Part shown: piece after piece, positions 1 through 11,352 of the stretch
Layout of the letters: every line of letters starts with the position of its first letter
How positions within the stretch are numbered: position 1 is the first letter of the stretch
Assembly (NCBI RefSeq): GCF_021347895.1
Contig: NC_067121.1
Span: 30,243,974-30,307,973 of the forward strand
Source of the DNA: Acanthochromis polyacanthus
Taxonomy: Eukaryota; Chordata; Actinopteri; Pomacentridae
Reading direction: 5' to 3'
Length of the DNA stretch: 64,000 bases
Position numbers and translations under genes: made by a program
The notes under the pieces: model-generated
Seen by the model: the letters and a program-made list of their open reading frames with translations, nothing else
Told to the model about the DNA's origin: nothing
Databases searched by the model: none

Positions 1-138
1 AGACAGAAGAGCTGAGGTACAAGAACAGAGCTACAACAGTGGAACAATTGGTACAGTACAGGATCAGCTCATGTCAATTCTTTTCTGCTTTATTAATCTT
101 TACAACATCTGGTGGAGCTGTAGTGTTTCTGCAGTTAC

Positions 139-274
139 CTAGCAGTTCTTCAGGGTCTTTGACCACAATGTGGGCGTTGAGTTCCTGTAGCTCCTGGTGG
201 AGCTCCTCAACCTTTTTGTTGGATTTTTTCAGCATGTTGTCCACGTAAGCCAGGCTCTTCTTGTCTGTAGTGAC
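139..274 (-). CDS. pkn2: pkn2 coding exon 3 (end of HR1a)
   Basis: A CAG acceptor precedes [20 protein letters not shown], and the exon ends after DPEELL plus one base before a GTAACT donor. It carries the second helix of HR1a. The next exon is outside the window; bases 1-138 are intron 3. Confidence 0.9.
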
Positions 275-3200
275 CTGAGGGAAAGAAATTTGACACTTCA
301 GATTTAAAAGGGAAACTCCACACATTTTAATTGTGAGACTGAGCTCATTAGTGATGAGGAGAACTGCACAGTCAATGATAACATCTCTACAATGTCTTTG
401 TCATCTAAAACAGGCAGGCTGGAACTCATTTTGCTGATGGCGGTAGGCTACGGTTCTACGGCTAACGCTATCTGCTGCACTGTAGAATCTTTGTAGATGA
501 AGATCAACTTCAACACTCTGCTCTAACTGACAGACACATCTCTCTAGAAGAGACACAACCAGGAAAAAGTGAATAAGAATCAAAGCCATCTCCACAAATC
601 AGGACTTTAGCTGCTTTCACAGTGGCTGTAGCTGTGCTAACAACTGGCAGGGAGGTTAGGAGGCAGCCACAGATCAGCCGGAAAAACAATAACAAGTAAT
701 CTGATCTGAGTCTTAGTGGGCAACGAAAGTGATAGAACAGAGAGAGACTAACAAAACAGAAGCAGACTGAAGTGCAGGAGATAAACTGTTTCTGATCTCA
801 ATAAAGTGATCTCACAATAAACAGAAGAGGAACGTACACTCAATTATCATCACTCCTACATCTATTGTCAAAAATACAGTTATTGTAACCATTACTAATG
901 ATGAAGCCTAGGTATGAATAGTTGATTCCCTGCTATCACAGCCTGCCAATATATAATATTTATTGTGCATTTAGAGTAACAGTAATCCTTATTAATGAAA
1001 ACCTACGTATGAACGAAACTGCTATCATAAGCTCTTAATAAATAAGTTGTAATGCATTTGGGTCCAGATATCGGTTAATCAGTCGTTCTTGATGACCAAT
1101 CACCAACATAAGCCACAAAAAAAACATTTTTGGTTGATCTCTAACCCTGACCTTTGGTGTTGATCATCCTTGGTCTCCTTTTAAAGCAACTCAGCTGTAT
1201 GGAAATGCAACACTAAATTGCTTAACTAAATAAAATCTGTGGTGTTACCTTGCGCAGGTTCTCTGCACCTTCTTTAATTTTTAGTTCCTTGCGGATTTCA
1301 CGGCGGATCTGCTCCTTGATCTCATCTAGCTTCTGTTGGACCATGGTGTCAGACAGGTCCAGGTTGTGTCCCAGACCGAGTCGCTCCGCCACCATTTGGC
1401 CCCTGGCATCCCCCTGGAGGAGAACACAAGAGGAGGAGGAGAACGAGACGATAAGGGAAAGATGTGGAATGTAATTTAGGAGGAGGTCAGCAAGGGAGGA
1501 GAAGGAAGAGGAAAATGGGATGGAGGAGAAAAAGGAGGAGAGGACAGAGAGAGGTCAGTGACTTAGTGAGCAAATCGACTGTGCATGGCGGCATTTTTGC
1601 TGAAGCTATTGCCTCACAACAAGCATGTATTTCTATTTTGGCATGTGACCCAGCTCAGGACAGCAGGAATCCCAGCAGCCACTGAATGAAGTCTGTATGA
1701 CCTGATCCTGGTCACTTTTACAATTAACACTTCAAATGAAAACAGCTGCATAAGCCACACAGACTTCACTGCACTGAAAACATCAAACAAGAGGTTTAGA
1801 AATCAGCACTGGCTGCATAACCTGACAATCCTGGCATCACTCCAGTGTAGTGGTGTGTTTTGAACTTGAGCTAGCCTTTGTACGTGCTGTTTTCACTGCT
1901 GCTGTCAGTCGCCATTGACCGGCATCCTTAAAACCATCACCTTAACTAAAGAGAGATTAGAAGTCACTTCCTGAAAAGGTCAGCTTAAAAAGTCATCACG
2001 AACACATGGCAAAGTTCCACTAGCTGATTAAAGTATTTGTCTGGTACGATCTAAGGCCTGTGAATAATCACAGTAGATTCTATTTCACAATGTAGTTCAT
2101 CAATCTAAAGGTTTTGTTGAAAATGTCTCCTCACTTTAAAGTTAAAGTTGTAAACAAGATCTTATAAATGTGATCAGTGTCTACAGTGATGAAATGCCAA
2201 CATTTCATCTCCACCTAGTAGACACCAATGCTCAAACAAGTCAAACTCCCAAAAAATAAAGCCTGCTCTCAGTGTGCCATAAATCATTTCTCTGTCAGTT
2301 ATGCATAAGCAGTGTAATAGATTTTTGGAAAAACCATCAGCATGAAACACAGCTACTTCAATCACTCCGGGTACTAAAACAAACCCAACATGTAAAATGT
2401 AAAGTAGAACTGCTTTCAAAAAGACACCGTGCTAAGTTGTTCCAAGTACTGGAAATTAAACTTGTTCCATTCATAAAAACAAGCCATAATGACATGAAAA
2501 CCAGCATCACCACACTGACTACCACTAGATCTGTCTTAGTGCACAAAGCGTGACTTTAATATGAAAGAAAGCCTTCAAAATACATTCAGGTATTTGGGTT
2601 TGGTCAGTTTCAGTTTAGTGGGTTGCTGTTGAAGAGGAGCTGTAGACCGAGTCAACAAGATAAACTCTTTCTGCCTTACCACAATTTCATCAATTTCGTC
2701 CAATTCCATCTCTAGGTCAGTTGAACAAACCAGTCCACGCATGATCTGCTGCGCAGCTACACTGTCATCACATGAACTCCAGTGAAGTTCCTTTCGTCGT
2801 AAAAGTAAGGGTATCCTCGGCCACAGAGGTTAGGCTACACCATAACCTGCAGATGCACCGTCTAAAGCCACAATCATTCACTCCACTAGTGATCCGATTT
2901 TCTCCAGCTCTCTCACTTTGCACTTTCTTTCTCTCACAGACCATTGACATCAACAGAGAAGATAAACCGTCTGAGCAGCGACAGCCAAATCCCTCTTAGC
3001 TTCTCACTCTGTGAGGTCAGAGCAGCCCAGAATGGGATCTAATCTCACTCCAGGGAGAAGACTGTGTCTAAAATTAACTTAAGTTAAAAACATAATGCTG
3101 GCTGGTCATTGTGGCCTCCCCCCCGGAAAGCAACTTGTGTGGCAGAAAAGAAGCTCTGAACTACACCCCAAACAACAGTAAGGTGGTGTAAAACCCAGTA

Positions 3201-6200
3201 AAGAGCAGTGGTAATTTTGTCAATGAAATTTATAAAGAAAAACATTAATTAACAACAAACTAAAACAATAAGTGAGAGAATCATTGTCTAAATGAACTGA
3301 TCATGAATGGACAAACAGCCAGTTGTAGTGATGCTAATCTAAGTGAGCAGGACTGCCATAGAGAGACAATGGTTCTGTTCAAACAGCCAGGGTTTGGAAA
3401 GGACAACGTCACTGGATTTACTAAGGAGCCTGTCTGTTACGTCACTGCACAGCAGAGGGACACGGACACTGAGTCTTTTCCACTAACCTCGCCATAGACC
3501 AGAATAACACCTGTAACCAGGGAAACCGTACACAAAGATGGTGACAGCTGTGGCGTCAAAAAGTTTAGATGGAATAAAAACTAAAAACGCAAACATGAGA
3601 CTGACAAAAAAGTTTAGATTTTGTTGACAAAAATTAACAACAACAAAAAAAATCAATCATCAAAAGTGAAACTAAATCAATATCAGGTGTCAAATAGGAC
3701 ACTTACTACTAAAGATGTTTAAAAACAAGAGCTCATCAGGACCAAATGCCACAACAACAGCACTACATTATCTTTCATCTATGATAGTTTCAAGAAAATC
3801 TAAAGTTTCCCATAATGCAATATTTCTGATTCTTGCCATCACATCTCAATCAAGCAGCACGTTCACCTACTCTCCAAAAAAAAGAGGCTATTCTTCCCTT
3901 CATATTTAGAAGGTATTGTTATTGTGACTGTAAAACCTTGCTCAATTGATCAAGACACAAGTTGCATCAGGATTTAAGTGACTAACCAAGCAGGTACCTG
4001 GAGGAAACTCTGAAATCATTCACTTTACTTCAGGCTGAAAGGTTTATGTTGGGAAAATACATCAAGTTTGGTCAGATAAGGGAATTCCACGGGCTCAGTC
4101 ACTCCCTCCCACAGCCCTCATGAAACAGCCGTACTTTTCTCTATAGGTGCTCGCTTCAGAGGAAACTATAGTTTGCACATATCCCGGTCCGGAGCCTCCT
4201 TCATGACTCATAGGTAAAATGGAGGTCACAACTCGTGAGGTGAGGAGTGGGGAGGGAGGGTCAGTGTCTCGTCTTCGGCTCACTGGCCTGCAAAACTTGT
4301 TTGCACTGTGGCTGTGTGGTTTGAGGATAGCATGAGGACACCCAAACAGGCCTATTTTACTGCGCAACAATGCAAGGAAATCCATGAAAGGCCAATCAGA
4401 TAAGGTGGAAATTAATCAGCTCGGAGACCCGCAAGGTCTGCATTTTAATTTGAGATCAAACAAAAAGAGCACGTTGAAAGAAAGACAACGGGCTCTTTCG
4501 CAGGATTGGCTTCACCTCTTGTTTCTCTGTCACTGCAATACTTCCTTGAGTTGCTCTTTTACCTGTACGGCTCTTATCGTTCCTCGCTGCTCGAATGCAC
4601 TGCCTAGTCAGGGGAATGACGCCATACCGGGAACTCAAGACTTATTAGGTTCAAAGACGAGTGAAGCAGGAACTGTAAGCAAATGTTTCCACTCGTACAA
4701 TGCATACAGTTTATGATGGATGGAGGGAACTTGTTCTTGTCAGTGTGGCTCTGCTAGCTGCACTGTGAAATGTTCAAGGCACACAACTAAAGAAAGGACT
4801 GCATATAAAAGTCTGTAGCCACTAATTTTGAGGCCAAAAGAGCTGCTTAATTCACTAAATGTAAAAAACAATGATAAGTTTACAGCTATATATGACCTGC
4901 AGGCAACTATTTAGAACTTTAATTTATTTCATTTATACATTTAAATCAAAAGCTGATAATAATCTTCACTGAGTAAAGCAACTGTCCCCTGCACATGTTG
5001 ACACTGTTGAAAAGGTCTCTCGGTGGCTCACACATGAAAGGAAACTGTGAGGTAAAAGCAAACATCAGGTCCGAATCTAAAGTCTAAGCAGGTTAAGTTG
5101 GTCTTTAAGCTCGAAAAGCTCCAAGTCCAACAACAAGAGCCCCATTCAGACAATAGGACAATGGAAAAGTTGAGGCCACTATCCAGGCTCACGCGTAAAA
5201 AAAAGTCAAGCCCTTGCCATTTTTGTGTGCGGCCTATCTCAGCCTACAACCTGACACCCAGCCTATCTTACCCCACAGCTGGCTGCAGCCTGGTGCTCTG
5301 CTGAGACCAGAAATAGCAGCACAAGCTAATAAACATAGATCCTGCAAGCGCAACCTTCACACGAGCCTCGTATCCCATAGCAAGTCGAAGTGTAGGTAAC
5401 GTGTTGCACTTCAAGCCGGTGTTAAAGGTCATCTGCGAGCTGCTCCAACAGTAGATATCCACACAACTGACGCCGCAATGTCACAGAGGAGAGCGAGCTT
5501 AAACTACTCTGCAGCACCTGTTGCTCTCTTCAGTTAATCTGGTTCCACTCCAGACCTTCAGTTGTAGATGTTTAGGTTGAGCTTACAAGATATGTCAAAG
5601 AAAAACGGTAAAGATGGCCATTATCAGAGGTCCTTAGGTGTCTTTTCGTTGTGTCACAAATAGCAATAAACATTTAAATAACACGCTGCAATTGCATCTA
5701 ATGCTGGCTAGTGTTTCTATCATCATCGGCATAAAATCATAACTGTACAAATACCGCGTCAGGTTTCACTCCGGGTTGTTTTGGCAAAGCGTGGATGGTA
5801 AACTGGCACACCAGTCTGAATGGATGATCACATACTGAGTCAGTTAATGATCTTAAATCTAAAAATAAGATTAGTCTACACATGCTGAATCAAATACTTA
5901 TCTAACTTGTGGATATTTTTTGCACACAACCCTATATAATACCAGATATATAAAGAATAAACATGGCTTCCTGAACTTGTACAGAGATACGTGATAATTC
6001 TGTTTTTGTAAGTAATAGAGCCGATACTGGTGCTGTTATCAGCGTATGTGCCGTTCAATAAACGCCAATATGAAACCTTGGTTTTGCAGAATATATTATA
6101 GACGAACAAGCTTGGGGTCATTTAGAAATGTCGACTCCATTTTTCACAGTACGTCTGCAGCACATGCAGCAGAGTACACATCACAGCTGAGCAGACGGTG

Positions 6201-7495
6201 GTGCGTAGTCAAGCTTTGTCTTCATGGCAATTTGGTCACTAGATTGTGACATGCATTACTGCAACATTAATAAGCAAGGACCCCATTATTTTTTTACTTC
6301 CTAACTCCTAAAATAGTTAATCAACTTACAGTAGAACCGTATTATGCTATGACTGATCGTATTGTCGTTTCATATATTGTGTAACAATAATTATTTTTTT
6401 GCTTTGCGCAGTGTTGAGCATGTTCATTTGGTGTGGTCACCTTGATTAGACACTGATGAAGCATCAGAACAACCAAAATTGCTGAATAAATGTTAACATT
6501 ATGGGTAAATACATCTATTTTTTAACTAAACTGGTGTTCGGTCTGAAGCAGGAAAATTACTGAAGAGATCTAATACTTCTCAGAAGTGCTGCAAGCAGTC
6601 CTCCTCCAGTATTCCCTAATAACATGAATAATACTGTGTGAGTAATCAGACAGCTCTTCACATGAGCTTTGGAGGGTTTTTGCTAAATCTGTGCTTGGTA
6701 ACACTTGAAGCGTGATCAAATAATGACCTGTATGGAGAGGCTGTTACAAAAATCAACAATATTTCAATGAGAAGGATGTACTTCAGGCCTTACATCACTC
6801 AACTGAAACCACATCAGTCAATGAGTCATAACTTATTCATAGTGAATAATGAGACATGGAGTTGAGGAATGCAGACTTTCACTGAGGCTTTTCTTTTTAA
6901 AATACAAATAAAGTGCATTTTATGTTAGTTCAGACTAGCACACATAGATTTATCGACTGCAGTGTTATACTGTTAGTGACAAGTTCAACAAGTGCGTTGG
7001 AAAATGACTTAACGTCAAACAAACCGCGTTCTCTCTACAAAATAAGTGTCATTTTCACTTTATTAACTTTACTAACATGTGAATACACGGCAGACAGGGT
7101 TTCCTAAACTTAACGTTAGCCTACAGACATGTACGTTAACGTTCAGCTACTAGTATTTAACGTAAACTGCAGCAACTCTAACCTTTAAACTTCTACTTTA
7201 GTGGTCGTAAATGTAATAAACGCCGCAGTTCCTGCACAAAACCGCCGGTTAAAAAGTTGTGGATAAGTTAGTTTGGATAATTGTTTCCCAGGCCTCAATC
7301 CATGGATAATTCCCAGACAGCCCTTTGGGATCCAACAGAGGCCCTGAACTTTTAATACAGCCACACGGCCTCACAGAGACCCGACTTTAATGAAATTAAT
7401 CTGTTTGCTAACTTTTAACCGCACCTCCGAAGCAAATTTGCGCACTTTTCGCAAAAGTTGTCAACTTTTCCTACCTGCACGGAATCGGCGGCCAT
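139..7495 (-). CDS. pkn2: protein kinase N, best match PKN2, 5' part (three exons, runs off window)
   Basis: This is the N-terminal part of a Rho/Rac-effector serine/threonine kinase of the PKN (PRK) family. Three coding exons read 7475-7495 (MAADSVQ), 1249-1413 and 139-274, with GT..AG junctions and consistent phase (0, 0, then 1), giving about 107 codons. Residues about 28-107 form the first HR1 antiparallel coiled coil that binds Rho GTPases: [20 protein letters not shown], then [34 protein letters not shown] and [15 protein letters not shown]. From memory this is much closer to vertebrate PKN2 than to PKN1 or PKN3. The remaining HR1 repeats, the C2-like region and the kinase domain lie below base 1. 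The short first exon starts in a GC-rich YY1-like context. The neighbours hs2st1 and selenof fit the PKN2 locus. I am sure of the family and fairly sure of the paralogue. Confidence 0.88.
1249..1413 (-). CDS. pkn2: pkn2 coding exon 2 (start of HR1a)
   Basis: A CAG acceptor precedes 55 codons that end in ENLRK before a GTAACA donor. It carries the first helix of HR1a, including [20 protein letters not shown]. Phase 0 at both ends. Confidence 0.9.
2680..2742 (-). CDS. possible alternative first coding exon of pkn2
   Basis: Inside pkn2 intron 1, a 21-codon open stretch from an ATG ([20 protein letters not shown] plus V) ends exactly at a strong GTAAGG donor in phase 0. That is the phase needed to join exon 2 (GDARGQMV...). 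The peptide is short and acidic. I do not recognise it from another PKN protein, so it could be chance. An upstream TAG at about 2,757 could act as an acceptor if it is an internal exon. Confidence 0.3.
7475..7495 (-). CDS. pkn2: pkn2 coding exon 1
   Basis: Seven codons, MAADSVQ, from the ATG at 7495 to a GTAGGA donor, phase 0. The joined product runs [20 protein letters not shown]. The exon lies in a GC-rich patch (about 7,430-7,720) that is likely the promoter and 5' UTR. Confidence 0.75.
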
Positions 7496-7499
7496 CTTG
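7484..7499 (-). promoter_or_regulatory. YY1-like site over the pkn2 start codon
   Basis: Minus strand reads GCAAGATGGCGGCCGA, with the ATG of pkn2 inside it. AAGATGGCGGC is the known YY1 consensus found at the 5' end of many TATA-less vertebrate genes. Binding itself is inferred. Confidence 0.55.
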
Positions 7500-8191
7500 C
7501 TTTTCGCCTTTGAATCAAATCCTACGGGGAGAGAGGAGGGCTGGCGGCGGTGAGACTCCAAAAACAAGCCTTGTTTTAAGTTTCCCTCTCTGGCGACAAA
7601 AAGGACCGACTTATTCCCACCAAACCATCGGTCATCTCGGGTCCACGGAGCTTCCCATGTCGACTTCACACTTGTTTTGCGCGGTCACGCCGTCCTGGCG
7701 GAGGGTGGACTGGAGCTCATAAATAAAAAGGCTGAAGCATAAATCTGTCCCAGAGCAGTTGGAGAAAGAGGCGGTGGTTTAGATGAAGAGTCCGCCCAGA
7801 GGAGCTGCCGCCTCTGCCTCTGCTCTGTCCGGACAGAAACACACGTGATTCTAAAGTGCACACAGTTAATAACCTGAAATCATCCAGAGGTAAACACAAA
7901 CATGGAAGACATCTGTCTCAGGACAGTTATGCCACGAGGCTAACTTAAGTTTAATTAGCTGGACGATGACAGCTTATTAAAAACATGCATAGTTCTTTTT
8001 ATCATATCACTAAATGTTACAATAAGTGAGAAAAAAACAATAAATACATAAAAATAGACTAGTTAAATATCAGCAAAATTAAGAATTATTAGCTATGTGC
8101 ATTGTCTATGTTTTTCAAATTAGTACAGTTGTAGGAAAACAACATTCAAAGCACATCAGAAATATGGATTTTTACAAATTAGTTTATTTAC

Positions 8192-8440
8192 TATGGAGTA
8201 ATAGGAGTGTCAAATCAAAATATAAATAAATAAATAAATAAATGTGGAAATATAAAGAGAAACAAATAAATAAATAAAAGGAAAAAACAGAAAAGGTAAA
8301 AGCAAAGACAAAATTTTCCTTTTTATTTATTTATTTATTTATTTATTTCTCTTTATATTTCCACATTTATTTATTTATTTCTCTTTATATTTCCACATTT
8401 ATTTATTTATATTTTGATTTGGCACTCCTATTACTCCATA
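8192..8440. mobile_element. foldback (long inverted repeat) element with 6-bp target duplication
   Basis: The left arm starts TATGGAGTAATAGGAGTG and continues through a TAAA-rich block and GTGGAAATATAAAGAGAAA. The right arm is its reverse complement and ends CACTCCTATTACTCCATA. The right arm carries a second copy of the TATTTCCACATTTATTT block, so the arms are unequal. A purine-rich spacer lies near 8,280-8,315. The direct repeat ATTTAC (8,186-8,191 and 8,441-8,446) fits a target site duplication. It has no coding capacity. Confidence 0.8.
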
Positions 8441-10671
8441 ATTTACATTTTGACATGGGTCAAAATGGGTCTATTTTGTTTGTAATTATGCACATAGATA
8501 ACTATGGGAGTGGGGTACTGAGTGACTCATGGTCAAAATGGAGAAGATTTGGGGTGAATAAGCTTGTGCTTGTGATATGTTGGGTTATTGTTTCATGCTT
8601 TGTTTTGTTTGTTTGTTTTGTTGATGTTTTGATTTGTTTATGTGGCTTTTTTATTTTCCTCTCATGTCCAAAAAACCCATTCATTCATTCATTCATACAT
8701 ACAAATTTGGCCATAAAATGAAACTATTTCCAGTACTTCAATCTGCAAAGCATATTATTTTCCAGATTTCTTATAGCATCTTTTATGTCACCAAATACCC
8801 TGATATCTTTACTGAGTTCATGTCCCTGTGTCTTCCTCAGTGTTGGCACACATTCTCCCAAAATGCTAGAATTTGTGCAAAATATGTGGTAGTGACGGTC
8901 CACACTGTCTCCAACACTGTTGTTGTTGGAGTTTTTCTACTTTTAATATAGCATGTAACAAAAAAATACCTAAAGAATTTTTCCGCAAAATTCTGTGCAT
9001 TTCTTAAAACTTTGTTGATGAACGTCATGCTTCCCACACAGAATCCTGCTCTGACTGATTAAATCTTTTTCACATTTTTGCTTTAATGTGTCTGCAATCA
9101 TTGCATTTGTGTGTGTGAAGAGCCCCAGTATAATTTAAATGGAGTTTCAGTCTTTATCTGTTTGCCAGCTTCAATCAGAATATTTATCACTGTGTTGTCC
9201 TCCTTCCGCTATTTTTATTTTACTTTTTATTATGCTCTTTTCCCTTCTGATTTAATGAAAAGTTCCATCTTTGAGCACATACTAACTAAAAAACTCATTA
9301 TTTCAAAGTCAGCTAATGATATTTTCTGATCCATATGCAGCTGCGGGTCACAATATTAATTCTAAAAAGTGCCATTCCAATATTGTGATACAGTAAAACT
9401 TCTGCAATCATTAAAATAAAGTAAAAATGGGCTACCTAAATATTAGCAATTAGCTCTCATTACACAAAACGACCAATTCAAAGTGAGATACATTGATTTA
9501 AAATACAAAATAGCAACATTTTTTGTTTGTTTGTTGCTAAGTTTGTGTTGAGTTTTCATCACAAACTTTCACTGATTGTAGTTACAGTTGGGTAGTTTAA
9601 TTATCACATATTTCATATCATGGCTTTAAAACTCATGTAGTGGGACAGAAGTACCTCAGAATTATACTTGCATGTAGATACTTGGCAGAAAATGTCCTCA
9701 ACTGATCATCAATGTATCAGAGAGTATAAATCATAAACACCATGCAGGCACTGTACAAACCTGCTGACAGCCAGAGCTGCAAAGCAAACACAAGCTGGCA
9801 TCAGAAAGAAGAGTCAGAGTTTACCTTTGAGTTGACAAGTCAGATCGATGAGGAGGAGCTGCGATGAAGAAACCACAGGACAAACACTCAGGCCTTCTCC
9901 TCTGGGGTCAGTGCTTGACATGTCACACCTTGGTGAGAAGACTTACTGCAGCATTGCATAAGCCTCAGGGACTCAGTCGTCACAGCCATACGTCTCACAG
10001 ACTGGCCTTTCTCTGTGTCTTGGATATTTATTGGTGCAGACAACAACGCTGGTTTTGTCAGCCGTAAACCGAGCATTGTCCACATAATAAAAATGACAGA
10101 GGCCTTGTTGGGTAGACTTATGAATTGTGTGTTCCTGTTTAAATCTCCGGAAAGGTCCGCTCTTTCTTTGTGTCTCCACGGCGACGTTTTCCAAAGGACA
10201 GGTGCTTTAGACAAGAACGTGAGTGTTTAGGGATCAATAAAGTTTATGTGGATCAGTGGTGTGTACCTGCAATATCAACAACTTTCACTGCAAAGGTTCA
10301 GTTTTGGTGTGCAGGGAATAATGGGGGTGATTTTATGTAGCACTGTTTCTTTACTTGCTGTTTAATTTATGTGTATTGATATGTGCCACTGTCAGACACT
10401 TGGCGTCGTTCCGCCCATGATGTTCCAGCTTTACAGTCGAATGAACATGATACAGATTTGTAGGCGGAATATAAGACAATAAACATAATGATTATTATTC
10501 AGATGAAGGGGGTGGTTAGTTATTGATCACCTAAGACTTAAAAATCCTTTGAATAATGTTCTGGCATTTTGAGTAAAAGCTGTCCTGATGGCCCTGGAGT
10601 GTAGGACTCAGACCCTGAAGTTGTGGTTTTACCAAATGTCATAAAATCTTGCACCTAATTAAGAATTTCAC

Positions 10672-11090
10672 ACACTACCAGTCAAGTTTGGAGACACCTT
10701 CTCATTTAATAGTGTTTCTTTATTTCCATGACTATTTACATTCTAGATTCTCACTGAAGGCGTCAAAACTATGAATGAACACACATGGAATGTGTGAAAT
10801 AAGTTGAAACATGTTTTATATTTTAGATTCTTTAAAGTAGCCACCCTTTGCTTTGATTACTGCTTTGCATGCTCTTGGTATTCTCTGATGAGCTTCATGA
10901 GGTCGTCACCTGAAATGGTTTTCCGGCAGTCTTGAAGGAGTTCCCAGAGATGCTGAGGATTTGTTGGCCTTTTTGCTTTCACTCTGCAGTCCATCTCATG
11001 CCAAACCATCTGGATTGGCTTTAGGTCAGGTGACTGTGGAGGCCAGGTCATCTGACACAGCGCTCTCCTTCACTCTCCTTCTTGACCACT
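10672..11090 (-). mobile_element. Tc1/mariner-type transposon, 5'-truncated fragment
   Basis: The outer end near 10,672 reads CACTACCAGTCAAGTTTGGA, a terminal-repeat sequence seen in many fish Tc1 elements. The minus-strand frame at 10,857-11,051 encodes the C-terminal transposase segment with WPPQSPDLKPIQMVWHEMD, the region around the last catalytic acidic residue of Tc1 DDE transposases. The 5' two thirds and the other inverted repeat are missing, so this is a dead copy. Confidence 0.85.
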
Positions 11091-11268
11091 TGTATAAATT
11101 CTCCGGAATTCAGTAAAACCTTATTCATCTCAATATCAGTCATCTGTGTCTCCTGAGTGTTCCTGAGTTTGCCTCCCGGTTTCCTCACCTGACATCACAG
11201 AATTCTCTAACAATAAGTGATGGTCCAACTCAACGCAAACTGGATGGGATGTCTCTGCAGGATGCTGT

Positions 11269-11352
11269 TAGCCTAGCCGCGCTAGACAACCCACGGCAAC
11301 GAATTTAATTCTCTGCCAGGGTGGGTCTAGTTACCCTCAATAAGGCTCGAGG
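11269..11352 (+). mobile_element. fragment of the TAGCCTAGCCGC-ended element
   Basis: It begins TAGCCTAGCCGCGCTAGACA and matches the first about 90 bases of the full element at 34,897-35,424, including AATTTAATTCTCTGCCAGGG. It stops without the second terminal repeat. Confidence 0.7.

Larger units (their letters stand above)
275..7474 (-). other. pkn2 introns 1 and 2
   Basis: Intron 2 is 275-1,248 and intron 1 is 1,414-7,474. Apart from the candidate exon at 2,680-2,742 I see no coding exon, RNA gene or intact transposon here. It is AT-rich single-copy-looking DNA with a short purine-rich GGAGGA patch near 1,420-1,560. Confidence 0.6.

Noticed and set aside
9888..10214. 108-codon minus-strand frame
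   Set aside because: No recognised domain; it lies in intergenic DNA close to a LINE-like tail and shows no splice or promoter support.
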